Position numbers and translations under genes: made by a program
In this document: positions 47,601 through 62,400 of the stretch, piece after piece
Layout: every line of letters begins with the position of its first letter
Numbering within the stretch: the stretch's first letter is position 1
Assembly: GCF_000224145.3 (NCBI RefSeq)
Contig: NC_020177.2
Span: 3,179,649 to 3,243,648, forward strand
DNA from: Ciona intestinalis
Lineage: Eukaryota; Chordata; Ascidiacea; Phlebobranchia; Cionidae
Direction: 5' to 3'
DNA: 64,000 bases
Notes under the pieces: model-generated
Databases searched by the model: none
Told to the model about the DNA's origin: nothing
Seen by the model: only the letters and a program-made list of their open reading frames with translations

Positions 47601-49560
47601 TAACCGTCTAACTAATTGGGCCAATAATTTGAGAACTGTTTAATTGAACTAGATGCTATACTAGCCTTTGTAGTGTAAACATTGAAATGTATAATTTGAT
47701 TTTTATGAATGTCTTGGCTGTGACAAGTTGCTTTTGTTCATTATTGTGACGTCACATACACAGAACAACGCCGAAATTCGAGATGACTTTTAAAAAATTA
47801 GAATACGTGTAGATTTAGTAAATTTTTCACCAAAAGACTAAACCATAATTTAAAAACAACAAAAAAGTTACTAATTTATAATAATTGAACAGAAATGTTT
47901 AAAATTGAAACAAATCTTTATGTAATTCGCTTTGCTTGGATTTCTCTGTTTTATGAAACTAATTCAGTTTTTTATCATTTTTGATAAAAAAAACTGTCAT
48001 TTCAGCTTCCAGACGACGTACTACAGCCAATACAAACGTCCGCAGTGGTATCAACCACAACAGGTAACTAGAGCATTTTTTTGACGTCATAATATACAAT
48101 ATGATGTCACAATTTACAACATGACGTCATAATATAGTATACTATGTCATATTATACCATATGACGTCATAACATACCCTATGACTTCATGACATACAAT
48201 ATGACGTCATAATATACAATATGATGTATTATATGACGTCATAATATACAATATGATGTCACAATTTACAACGTGACGTCATAATATAGTATACTATGTC
48301 ATATTATACCATATGACGTCATAACATACCCTATGACTTCATGGCATACAATATGACGTTGCATCGACAGGTGGTATCGGTCCAACCGCCGGTGCAGGCA
48401 GAGAAATACGACTTAATGCCAGACATGGTGCTCACCCCTACCAACCCACTATCGCTCAAGCCCAGCCAACTGCAGAAATCGCCAATACAGGTAAAAAAAA
48501 CAAGAAATTGGGGCTAAAATGGTAAAAAATCAAAAACAAGGTGAAATAAAAAAAACGCAAGAAAATCGTAGATAAAACGAAGATAAAGCCAATAACCATA
48601 CTGCATAAGGGCACACTGTACAGTCTTGAAGTTATCATAAGTATCATTTGGTTAAGAACATACATAGCCTATAACAAGCTACTGATCCTTAGGTTTAACG
48701 ATAAACTATACTCGCAGCTTTTGGAGGAGTACTGCATGAAAATGTCGCTGGGGAACCCGGACTACAAGCTACACTCAGCCGATGGCCAGAATGGTCGCCA
48801 ACTGTTCTTATACCGGGTAATTGCAACAATAGTATAAAATTTAATAGCAATATAGTATAGGGTGGGGAAGGGGAAACACATTTAGTACATAATTTAAACA
48901 ATTAACAACGGTCTATAGGAGTCGTGAGGATATGGTTTTATAAATCATTGAATGTTCTTTGTTAATTACCAAATAAAATTGGAAAATAGAGTGAAAAGGT
49001 GTCCCATCTTCCCCACCCTACTACATTCGTAATCGAGATCTTCTCTGAACCCGCGTGGCTGAAAACGACATTCGTTATAACACGGGTGTCTTTTTACCCA
49101 CAGATTCAGGCAGTGACGTAAATTTACATCGAAAAAGGAGAAACTTAATATATTTATTTTTTATTTTTAGGTGGAAATCCCGGGCTTGTCCAGCAGCCAA
49201 TCCCAGCAGGACACGTCATACAACCCCAACCAATCAGCGCAAGCCAAACCCAACCAGTTCACCCCTACCAAATTGTGTACCTCACTTGATGTCGCTAAAG
49301 AAATCGCTGCCAGTCACGTGTTAGATTCGCTCTCGGGTGATGACGTCACCACCGATGACGTCAAACCTGACGTTGAGCAGGTGTACGTCACCGACAACAT
49401 ACCAACTGTCGGTACAGGAATTAACGGCGACGTTAATGGATACGCAATGTACAACGGAGCCGTGACTGACAGCGACTATTCAAGCTTTCAACTGTACAAT
49501 TCAACCGTCACATACCCAGGAATCGCAACGACCGCAACTGATGCATACGGTCCATATTAG
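41633..49560 (+). CDS. A1CF: A1CF/RBM46/RBM47-family RNA-binding protein, three RRMs + dsRBM
   Basis: Exons 41633-41755, 43142-43284, 44080-44247, 44844-45023, 45462-45618, 45903-46090, 46319-46437, 46872-47169, 48006-48063, 48371-48490, 48718-48816, 49171-49560; 680 residues, all phases match. Start chosen at the first Met of the open exon after the acceptor at 41540. Family hallmarks: [29 protein letters not shown]1 from CEVFVGKLP (residue 64), RRM2 from [10 protein letters not shown] (145), [16 protein letters not shown]3 from KILYVRNLM (240), [15 protein letters not shown], and a dsRBM-like C-part from LLEEYC (519) with [14 protein letters not shown]. Vertebrate A1CF is the RNA-binding partner in APOBEC1 editing; relatives regulate mRNA stability and splicing. 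A1CF, RBM46 and RBM47 probably split after tunicates diverged, so the symbol means closest type, not strict orthologue. Exon 46872 can also read on past 47169 to a stop at 47257, giving a form without the dsRBM. Confidence 0.9.
41858..42000. mobile_element. Left-half MITE fragment in A1CF-like intron 1
   Basis: TATAGTAGGTTGGGGTAAGA end present, right end lost. Confidence 0.65.
42233..42402. mobile_element. Palindromic MITE, internally deleted
   Basis: TATAGTAGAGTGGGGAAGAC to TCCCATCTTCCCCACCCAGG. Confidence 0.8.
42766..42961. mobile_element. Palindromic MITE in A1CF-like intron 1
   Basis: TATAGTAGGCTGGGGGAAGA to CATCTTCCCCCACCCTACTA. Confidence 0.85.
43005..43105 (+). repeat. Decayed SINE body
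   Basis: TGTATGAAACACAATATCCG core and an ATTAATTCATTC tail, just before exon 43142-43284. Confidence 0.6.
44383..44582. mobile_element. Palindromic MITE in A1CF-like intron 3
   Basis: TATAGTGGGGTGGGGGAAGA to TCCCATTTTTCTCCACACTG. Confidence 0.85.
45067..45263. mobile_element. Palindromic MITE in A1CF-like intron 4
   Basis: TATAGTAGGGTGTGAAAGAT to CATCTTCCCCCACCCTACTA; starts about 45 bp after the exon ending 45023. Confidence 0.85.
45325..45415 (-). repeat. SINE head, reverse orientation
   Basis: ACACATACGCCCACAATGAT and ACGAGCCTCGAAACTGTACC. Confidence 0.7.
45668..45892 (+). repeat. Composite SINE, head plus body
   Basis: TTCGAGGCTCGACACTGC head, TAACCCAGTGGTCCCTTATG joint, GGGCACGAGGTGTATGAAAC body, ATTCATTC-like tail; fills the intron up to exon 45903-46090. 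Confidence 0.8.
46108..46290. mobile_element. MITE fragment with duplicated left end
   Basis: GGGTGGGGTAAGATGGGACA is repeated as GTGGGGTAAGATGGGACATG 28 bp later; the right end is missing. Confidence 0.65.
46455..46782. repeat. SINE body followed by right part of a MITE
   Basis: GGTAACTCGTAAGCTAGAAT with a TTACATTTATTCATTC tail (46455-46563), then MITE interior and right end TCCCATCTTTCCCCACCCTA (to 46782); A1CF-like intron 7. Confidence 0.7.
48082..48360. repeat. Array of palindromic CRE-like TGACGTCA sites in an A1CF-like intron
   Basis: Seven perfect TGACGTCA octamers at 48082, 48122, 48162, 48202, 48234, 48274 and 48314, mostly 40 bp apart, with near matches (TGATGTCA, TGACTTCA) between. 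Two ~125 bp copies offset by 152 bp. It fills most of the 307-bp intron between exons 48006-48063 and 48371-48490. Confidence 0.9.
48850..49105. mobile_element. MITE, then reverse SINE body fragment
   Basis: TATAGTATAGGGTGGGGAAG to TCCCATCTTCCCCACCCTAC (48850-49024), then GCGTGGCTGAAAACGACATT and TATAACACGGGTGTC (49045-49105); last A1CF-like intron. Confidence 0.75.
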
Positions 49561-50676
49561 TTGTACATAACTCGCAACCTTACTGTATAGAATAACATCC
49601 GCGCGCAATTATCGTATTTTTCCGTAATAATTATCGCTACGCCGTAATTGGTCGCCGTCTACTTGGTTGATATTGTTACTGTTCCAAAGGCCTTTCGTTG
49701 CGTACAGGGCTCTTTCTTGATTAGCTGTGCATTTTTTCACCGCCAGTGTTGCTGACGATTGTGACGTTCCGTTGATTGTTACGTCACAATCGTGTTTACA
49801 TCACCATTGATTAATAGGGCCGTCATTGGTACGTTTTAATCGGGAGAGGTAGTTTCAATTTATTTATTTAAAACGAATTAAAATTAACAGAACTCGAACA
49901 AATTGTTTAGGGTAACAGTCCTCTATATTGCCTCGTTTTAAAAGCAGTTTTTATTTTATTTTCTATTTTTTACAAAGGTTCCTACAGTTTCACGTACCCC
50001 AAATCATCAAAAAATCATCCTAAATCACAAATAGAGAGAGAATATCCTCTAATACATCTCTCATTCGTTCCTGCTTAAGTTAAGTCTTAAGTGGGTGCGA
50101 AGGCGACAATTATATGCTGCGATTTGCTGTAACTTCTTGATTGCATTAATCAAATGTAAATTTAATAATTAATACACGCTTTACTCGAAATATTGGCGTC
50201 AGTCTTTCTTATTACAAGTAGATACAGATACTAGTTTCACGACCGATGCAACTGATGTAAACTGTTTTAAGATATTTAGTCATTTCAATGAGTGAAGTTG
50301 CATAGTAGGGTGTGGGGAAGATGGGACACCTTTTCAGATCATTTTCTTGGCCCATTTGGTAGTAAATAAAAAACATTCAAAGAATTATAAAACCGTATCC
50401 TCACGACCCCCCCCTTAGATAGAACATATAGTACAGCAGGTGGGGTAAAACGGGACACCTCTAGCACACAATATCCTTATTCCGTTTTAAACAATTAACA
50501 AAGGTGTATGAGAGTAGGGAGGATATTGTTTTACATTTCGTGGATTGTTTTTGGTTTCCTATCAAATGGAAACGGAAATTGGAATAAAAAGGTGTCCCAT
50601 CTTCCCCCACCCTACTATATTTAAAATAAGCAACATGAAATTTACAAAAGAACTACATTAGCTTGCAATGTGATAA
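49561..50676. other. Convergent spacer between A1CF-like and PSMC4 genes
   Basis: 3' UTR side of the A1CF-like gene with no clear AATAAA, then two MITE pieces: a left half at 50304-50410 and a complete copy at 50430-50621 (GCAGGTGGGGTAAAACGGGA to CATCTTCCCCCACCCTACTA). Confidence 0.6.
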
Positions 50677-50682
50677 TTTATT
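50677..50682 (-). terminator. Poly(A) signal of PSMC4
   Basis: AATAAA on the minus strand about 140 nt past the stop at 50823-50825. Confidence 0.6.
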
Positions 50683-50822
50683 TGAACTTCAAACTGTGTG
50701 ACAAAATGACTAAGTCTTATTTCATAGCAGCAAAAATGCTCTTTGCACTGAAACTCGAAAACAGTAATATCACCATTTATAGCGTAACACCACGAAAACA
50801 ATATCGATTTATCACGAAACAA

Positions 50823-55156
<4,334 letters not shown>

Positions 55157-56460
55157 TTTCGCAAAAGCAGCTTTTAAACCAACTTATAATAATAACAAAA
55201 TGTTCACAATTCTTTCTTGGCGCAAAAGAAAAGGAAATTAGAAAAACAGAATTTCACTTTTTATTGTATTTGTATTTTATTTGCGCAATACACGCTACAG
55301 TAACATACGAGAAAAAGATACGCCACTAATACAACAACTAAATTTTTACTAAACTGCGAAAATTTAAGAAAACAATAAAAAATTGACCTCGACTTTAAAA
55401 TTTAGTTCATGACAAAACATTTTTGGAAAATGTTGCAAAATCAAAGTGGATGAGCGCAGGGTTCAAACAAAGATCTTGTATGAAATGACAAGACAGCAAA
55501 ACTGTAATGAATGGGCTCATATTTTTGTAAAATGATTGACAAAAAATGTGTGTATAAATACGTACGCATTGTACAACCAAAATGACTGAAGATCTGTGCG
55601 AATTTTCCAACTAAAAAACTATATTTTTAGCATTGGTGAAACATAACGATATGGGCGACAACTTCATGGCTTCGCTTCGATTTCGTGTTGTTTATAGCAA
55701 AATATGCCAAGTCGCAAGAAAAATCGCAACCTTAGAGCAGTACACTAACGTAAATGGTTTAACTCTTTTTTCTCTTTGTTTCTTTATTGTGCGCAGAATT
55801 TCTCCTCCCTCTTTAATTAGGTTCACCATGAGCAAACCAAAACATAGTGGTACCAAATGTTTAGACATCTATGATACAAAAATATCTAGATATCTATGAT
55901 AGAAATTGGAGTAGGCTAATTGAGAAAAAAATATTTTAAGAATTATCAGCTTACTTTACTATAAAGGTCATTGGTTGTAAGAAAGTATGAATACAACATT
56001 ACACCGATGAAAAGAAGGACGGATTGACGAAAATGGTCTACAAGGCCACTAGCGTTCACAAAACAATGAAATAACTCATGGTTGTATACGGAATGATAAC
56101 AATTGGTTGAATATTATTGGTGCTGCGCGGAAATTAAACGGAAAATAATACGAAAAGTTGAATTAGCTAGACAAATATACATTACAGTACAATGAGATTA
56201 ACAGTCGTCTAATATATATATACGGAAATGCTACTTAAAATTGATAAACATAAACGAAATTAATCTCTTAGGAACTCACTATGTATAATGCACGCCGTGT
56301 TGGCTTTTTCATTAAAATGTAAAAAATTAACAACAAATGCTTCTAGAAACAGTATTGACTTAAAAGTTAAATGATAATTTCTAAATGAGCAGTCTAAAAC
56401 CGCCAATTTACATAATGTGAGATCAAACGTATTTCTCGATACAAAGAACTTTTTCGAACA
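55157..56460. other. Spacer: PSMC4 upstream region and aminopeptidase 3' flank
   Basis: AT-rich, no repeat family, gene or clear promoter motif recognised. Short ORFs here have no splice or family support. Confidence 0.5.
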
Positions 56461-59400
56461 CTAATTTCCCAACTCAGTTGCCAACCAGTCGGCAATTACA
56501 GCCTGGTTTTCTTTCATCCATTGGATATTAGTATTTATCTCATTAACAGCAGATATACGACCGCTTGCACCAGCACCAGATTCTGGATACCGCGCAAAGA
56601 AACTTTCAACCTATAGAATATGCCAAAAAATCAATTATTTCTATCCACAAAAAGAAACACGTAAGTAGTATAGTAGGTGGAACACTTTTACCACATAATA
56701 TCCAAATATCCTGATTGTGTTTAAACATTAACAATGGTTAATGAAAGTCGAAAGGATACGGTTTTATAATTCTTTAAATTTTCTATTTTTACTACCCAAT
56801 CGAACGAAAAATAGAAATAAAAGGTGACCCATCTCTCCCCACCGTACTATATATATCCTTTTATTACTTTTTTAGACGTATTTAACTGTACCGACTGATT
56901 TGTAACGATTTAGGGTTAAATTAAGCAAACAGCCTACCAATATTAAAGACAGTTCCATATAGCCAAAAGCTAAAACGGTGGCCTATAGTTAGAAAAGTCG
57001 GCGTGTTTGAAGATATTATTACTTTAAGCAAGTGTGGTCTTTAAACCAGACGCTTAAAGTTCATTAATTGCTCCAACCCAGTGGTCACAAACTATTGTCC
57101 AAAATTCTAGCCAAAGTAAGCTTTATTCCTTCATAGCAATGCGAACGTTGAAATTTGTTAAGTCATTTAGGTATTTAATTTTTAATATGCAAGAATGCCT
57201 TGTATATTCCTACCTCCCATAATTGAACATCAGTGTTGTAATCTGAAACGATGTTCGGAACTAATCGTCCTAAATTTCGGTCATTGATGCCAAACCTGTA
57301 CATGAGAAAGTTACATTATGTTTTCATTTACATAAGTTTAAGTAGACTTAAACCAAGCAATTGTACGTTCTTCTACGCGCCCTATGCGGTATTGGCCAAT
57401 TACATTTTTACATTTGCTATCTATACCCAAACTAGATTGTAGGCAGGGGTTTATAAAACTACGAGTGCGTTAATTTGCCACATTTTCCCCACGAAAAAGT
57501 AAATGAAAGTCATGAAGATACGGGTGTATAATTCTTTGAATTTTTTTTGTTCTTCCGAATGGGACAAGAAAATAGAATTAAAAAATGTCCCATCTTACCC
57601 CACCCTACTATATTCTATTATTATAACTAAACAAGTCTGTTTTCATACCTTGCCACCATATACTCCCAGTTAAGTTGTACCCAAGCCCAAGCCATTCTGT
57701 TGCCTGTCGTCGAATATGAGATGTAGGTAATCCAATTGAAGAAGTCCTGCGTTCTGACGATGCTCTCGTTTTTGCTGTATTCTAACATTCTATAGAAGTA
57801 CACATCAGTTCAAAATGTATTGTAAGCAACAAATGCAATAATTGGTATAAGCCAGAAGTTGTAAACGTTTGATGGTAAAAGTTAGCGTTATCTTATTAGT
57901 GCTAAGTATAAACGTAAATTTATTCTTGCTGGCGATCACTGAATATCTATTTTTTAAAATCCGCAGTAACATTTAAAATAATGAGGTAGCCTTCGGGCTC
58001 AACTATATTTGAACCGGTTTGCTTTTCTAAATAGTTGTAACAACAAATTTACTATTCGTTAGCCTAAGTAACAATACCATCGTTTTACATATCTTGCCGA
58101 CAATGCTGTCATAAAGCATTGTCATATCAGACCTTTGGAGAAGTGTTACTCTAAATGCGCCCATTTCTACAACATCAAATTAAAGTAAGAATCAATTACA
58201 CACCTGGATATCAAAGTGACATCTTCTGTTGATGTCAACCCTCTCATTAGGTTAGTTCTCTCAGTAGCCACCGATTCAACCAAATACCTCTGAAGCATCG
58301 TCTCCCACTCCGCTACACCTGTATCTGCTATGCCGTATCTGTACACCAGCTGCCTCGTGTCAGGATACAAACTAAAAAATCAAATGTTTTATAAAAAGTA
58401 TACCAAGCACAAAACTACAGTACAAGTAGGGTATAAATAACAGGGTATAAAGAACCAGTTAACATTTGCGAATTAATTTTGCTGAAAAATAACAATGTCC
58501 CACTAAAATATATTGTAAAACAGGTGTAAAAACAAATAAGTTTTAATATAGTAGAGTGGGGGAAGACTGACAACCTTTTATGGGTGTCGTGAGAATACGG
58601 TTTTATAATTTTTGCATGTTTTTTGTTTACCACCAAATGGGAAGAGAAAATCAATGAAAATGTGTACCATCTTGCCCCGTCCTACTATACATACTGCAGC
58701 TGTTAACCTTGTTACACCCGTAAACGTAATGACTTAGTTTATTCTTACTAATATGATGAGTCTGCGATCCACTGGCTAAAAAAGTCTGTTGCATTTGCCA
58801 GAGCATCAACATCTCCGTACCTCAAAGCCAAACCAAGGCACAGCGCACGGTTTAACCTTCAAGCAAATTTATAGGAATTTAGCAAGCTGTATATGTTAAT
58901 ATCAAAAAAACGTTGAACATTACGAAAAATAAATTAAACAGTGGCAAGTGTTTTTGTATAGGAGCTAGTTGTCCGTGAGAGCCAAGTAAATGTACTTGTT
59001 TTTATATGGTAAGCACAACTTAATATTTGTTGTTATAATATCACATATTTACTTTTCCACGTGCGTCCCCACACTTGCATTCCAACCCAGTTCGTCAGCT
59101 GCAGGCTTGACTTTATTTCGGTAGTATGCCTGTAAAACAGTAGTGGTAAAACCTGAAAGAGTTATGTAGTAGGGTAGGGGAAGGTAGGACACATTTAACA
59201 AATAATATCCAAATAATATATAATATCCAAATAGCCGGACCGTGTTTTAAACAATTAACAACGGTCTATATGGAAGTCGTGAAGATACGGTTTTATAATT
59301 CATTGAATGTTTCATGTTTACTACCAAATGGAAAGAAAAAACTAAACGAAAAGGTGTCCCATCTTCCCCCACTTCACTATAACTTAACCACAGCACGGTT

Positions 59401-62400
59401 TTCTGTTTTCAAGGTAACTAAAACACTGGTTTCCAATTGCCCAAGCAACACACATGCAACCAAAACAGTACGATGTACACGAATTGTGAGCTTGCCATAT
59501 ACTTGAATGAATGAATGAATAAATGTAACTTATTTACCCTCTCCCCGTTTTTTTTTGACAGTTATTATAACGCGAGTGTTCTGTTTCACACCTCGTGCCC
59601 GCTTACACGAGTTACCATGTATGTGAATTTGTAGGTAACTATTTGATTTTTTGTTTTAATGTGTATATGCCTGATACTTTAGTCAACCCATTAGTGACCA
59701 CTGGGTTAGAGAAATTGTCCTTAAGCATCTTGCCAAAGACACACACGCCCACAATAGTAGCAGCGACGAGTCTTCATTTACGCATCGTCCGACTATTCAA
59801 ATTAGCTACATCAACGCTAGGTGATACGATTCAAACATCTAACCTGGAAGTCTGGATAGATGAGCGTGCTTTCAAGCATGATTCGGATGTAAGAACTTCC
59901 GGATGAAAAAGCATCCCATACTAGATACCCGCGTTCATTGTCCAAGTACCTCGTCATGTTTAATGCTTGTGGGTAAGTTATCTTTTTAGCTCTGTATAAG
60001 TGTTAAGTATAGGTTTACGTTTAGAAATATAAATGTGCATATTATTAGGTGAATGTGCCAGTATATGGCTGAAGTTGCAGAGAATACGACGTGCCGCACT
60101 GAATACACCTAGAGTCCTAAACCAGGCTATGTAGGATGTTTGTACGCGTTTGGCCCATTTTGGATCATTTATTCAATAGATAATATAGGTGTATTGCACT
60201 TATATACAATGTTCTTTTTTTAGACATCGTTGGCTTAAATTGGCTTAAACATTTAGACATTGTTGGCTTAAACAAGTCGTGCCACCCAAGTACTTAAACG
60301 AGAACGTTAAGGTAACAGGAAGAGTCGATAGGGCAATTATCGTTAATTGTATCTATACTTACAATGGAAAAATCTAGTAAAAGTAATAAAGTATTGTATC
60401 TTACGGTGCAAGGGTTAGGGCATCGTCCATCAAATTCGAGCGGTCCGTCTCATTGAATACAGTGTGATCGTTTAACAATTGTTGACTTATTGTATTCCAC
60501 ATGCTAACTTCATAGTTTACACGGTAATATCCTTGCTGTCCCGGGTTCAGTTTAAAGTAGTCATTTGGGTTCAGCGTACCAATAGCCAACTGCTTTGCTG
60601 GAAAAACATTGTACAGTTTAGAAGTCGCAGCATTGTTTATTCATTCATACAACGTTCGTTCATTCATTCTTTTGTTATTTGTTTGTTTATTTATTCTTTA
60701 TTTATTTGTTTATTCACACTTTTTCATTTATGTATTTTTTATTCATTCGTTCATTTATTCATTTATTCATTCGTTCATTCATTTATTTATTCACTCATCC
60801 AGTCATCAATAATTAATTCTACCACTTGTGCAATCATTTGTCAATTGAATCTGTCCTACTGCGGCCTATTGAAACACCATTCACATACATTTGCCTTTAT
60901 ACACGTTATGCCGATTGCAATGTTTTTAAGGGTACTGTTTTTATGTCAAACATACACATCTCACTCACAAGGTGCATTTATAGCCAATCTTTCCTTTGTT
61001 ATGGTTGGGTCATTGCTCGTGTAATAAGCGAGGTCGACGTTCCATTTGTAGTTGAATGCTGACGGTTCTCTTCCAGACAAGTCTGCGTTCGGGTCGATGA
61101 GAAAATGGTCCTAAAGTAAAACGCGTGTTTCAGACACATTAGATTTATGGTATTATAAAGCATAGATTTATGTGTTGTAAGATAGGCCACTACAGCTACA
61201 TTTATAGAAGTAACGAAAAATATTGGTCTCGAAAAGATGCTGAGAAAAGTAGCTTAACATAACATAACATGATTTTTATGTATCTTTTCGAAAACGATGG
61301 CGAAGATCATGTTATCTAAAGAACAAAGAGAGGGGTATCAAGAGCAAGCTTACCTGGGTCACAGTACCGTCGTTAGCCACAGAGAGAACAGGGTAACCCA
61401 TTTGTTCAACCCATGGATTCATTGTGTCTGCTATGTTTATCGTCAACGATGTGCTATCGTCAATGTACTGGAATGAAACGTATAGCATTAAATTATTAAA
61501 TAGATAAGAAGAACGTATTAGGTGGGGAAATTAGCTTCATGCAATCAAAATAATAATTCAAAAATCGTTAAAAAAATCGTATCCAAATTACGATACGCAC
61601 CAGGCATACATGGTGCGTATCTTTACACCGCATGCTCACTTTCTAGTATATAACATGGGTGCCTTGTTATACACCGTACACACATAGTATATTCATACTT
61701 TCGTTCAATAAATCGTTAATATTTTGTTTGGTTAATCTAAAAAGTTGCTCATATACCACATGAAAGATCTTTATAATATCAAAAGTGGTACGCGCATCAT
61801 ATACGTTAAACACCATAGAACCGAAAAAAAAACAACTAATACTGCCAACTATTATGGCTAAGATGTAACTACTAATACCTCCTGTACGTCACGCCACAAC
61901 TCATGGTGATCGGCGTTGGCATATTCATGTTTACGTAGATAGTTCCTAATGCCACCCATAAATGCCTCTTCCCCCAAAATTTCTCTCATATAGCGAAGAA
62001 TAGAAGCACCCTGTCGGAAAGGCATAAAAGTAACAATCAGTTTAGTTAAAGTATAAAAACTACAATGTTAAACTACAGTGTTTGTATATGTGTAAATGTG
62101 CTAAAAGTTATATTTTCATTATATGCGCATTGTTTATATTTAAGCGGTCAGCTGCCTGAATTAAAAATACAAACAATCCACACAGTAGGGAAAGTTGGGA
62201 AAAATACTTTTAAGATGAAAGCTATTCGGTTTAGGCGATACTGAAAAGGTCTGAGGTATCTTTACCTTTGAATAGCTAATGGTGTCAAATACTGATGTAA
62301 TCTGGCCCGGGGTGGATACGTTAACTACAATCGGGTGTGAATTTATTCTCGAGTCAAACGACAAAACGGGTTGTATGTCTTGGATTAGAAACTGGTCCAT

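Noticed and set aside
55620-55900. 88-codon ORF in the PSMC4-aminopeptidase spacer
   Set aside because: No homology, odd composition, no splice signals or poly(A) signal tied to it.
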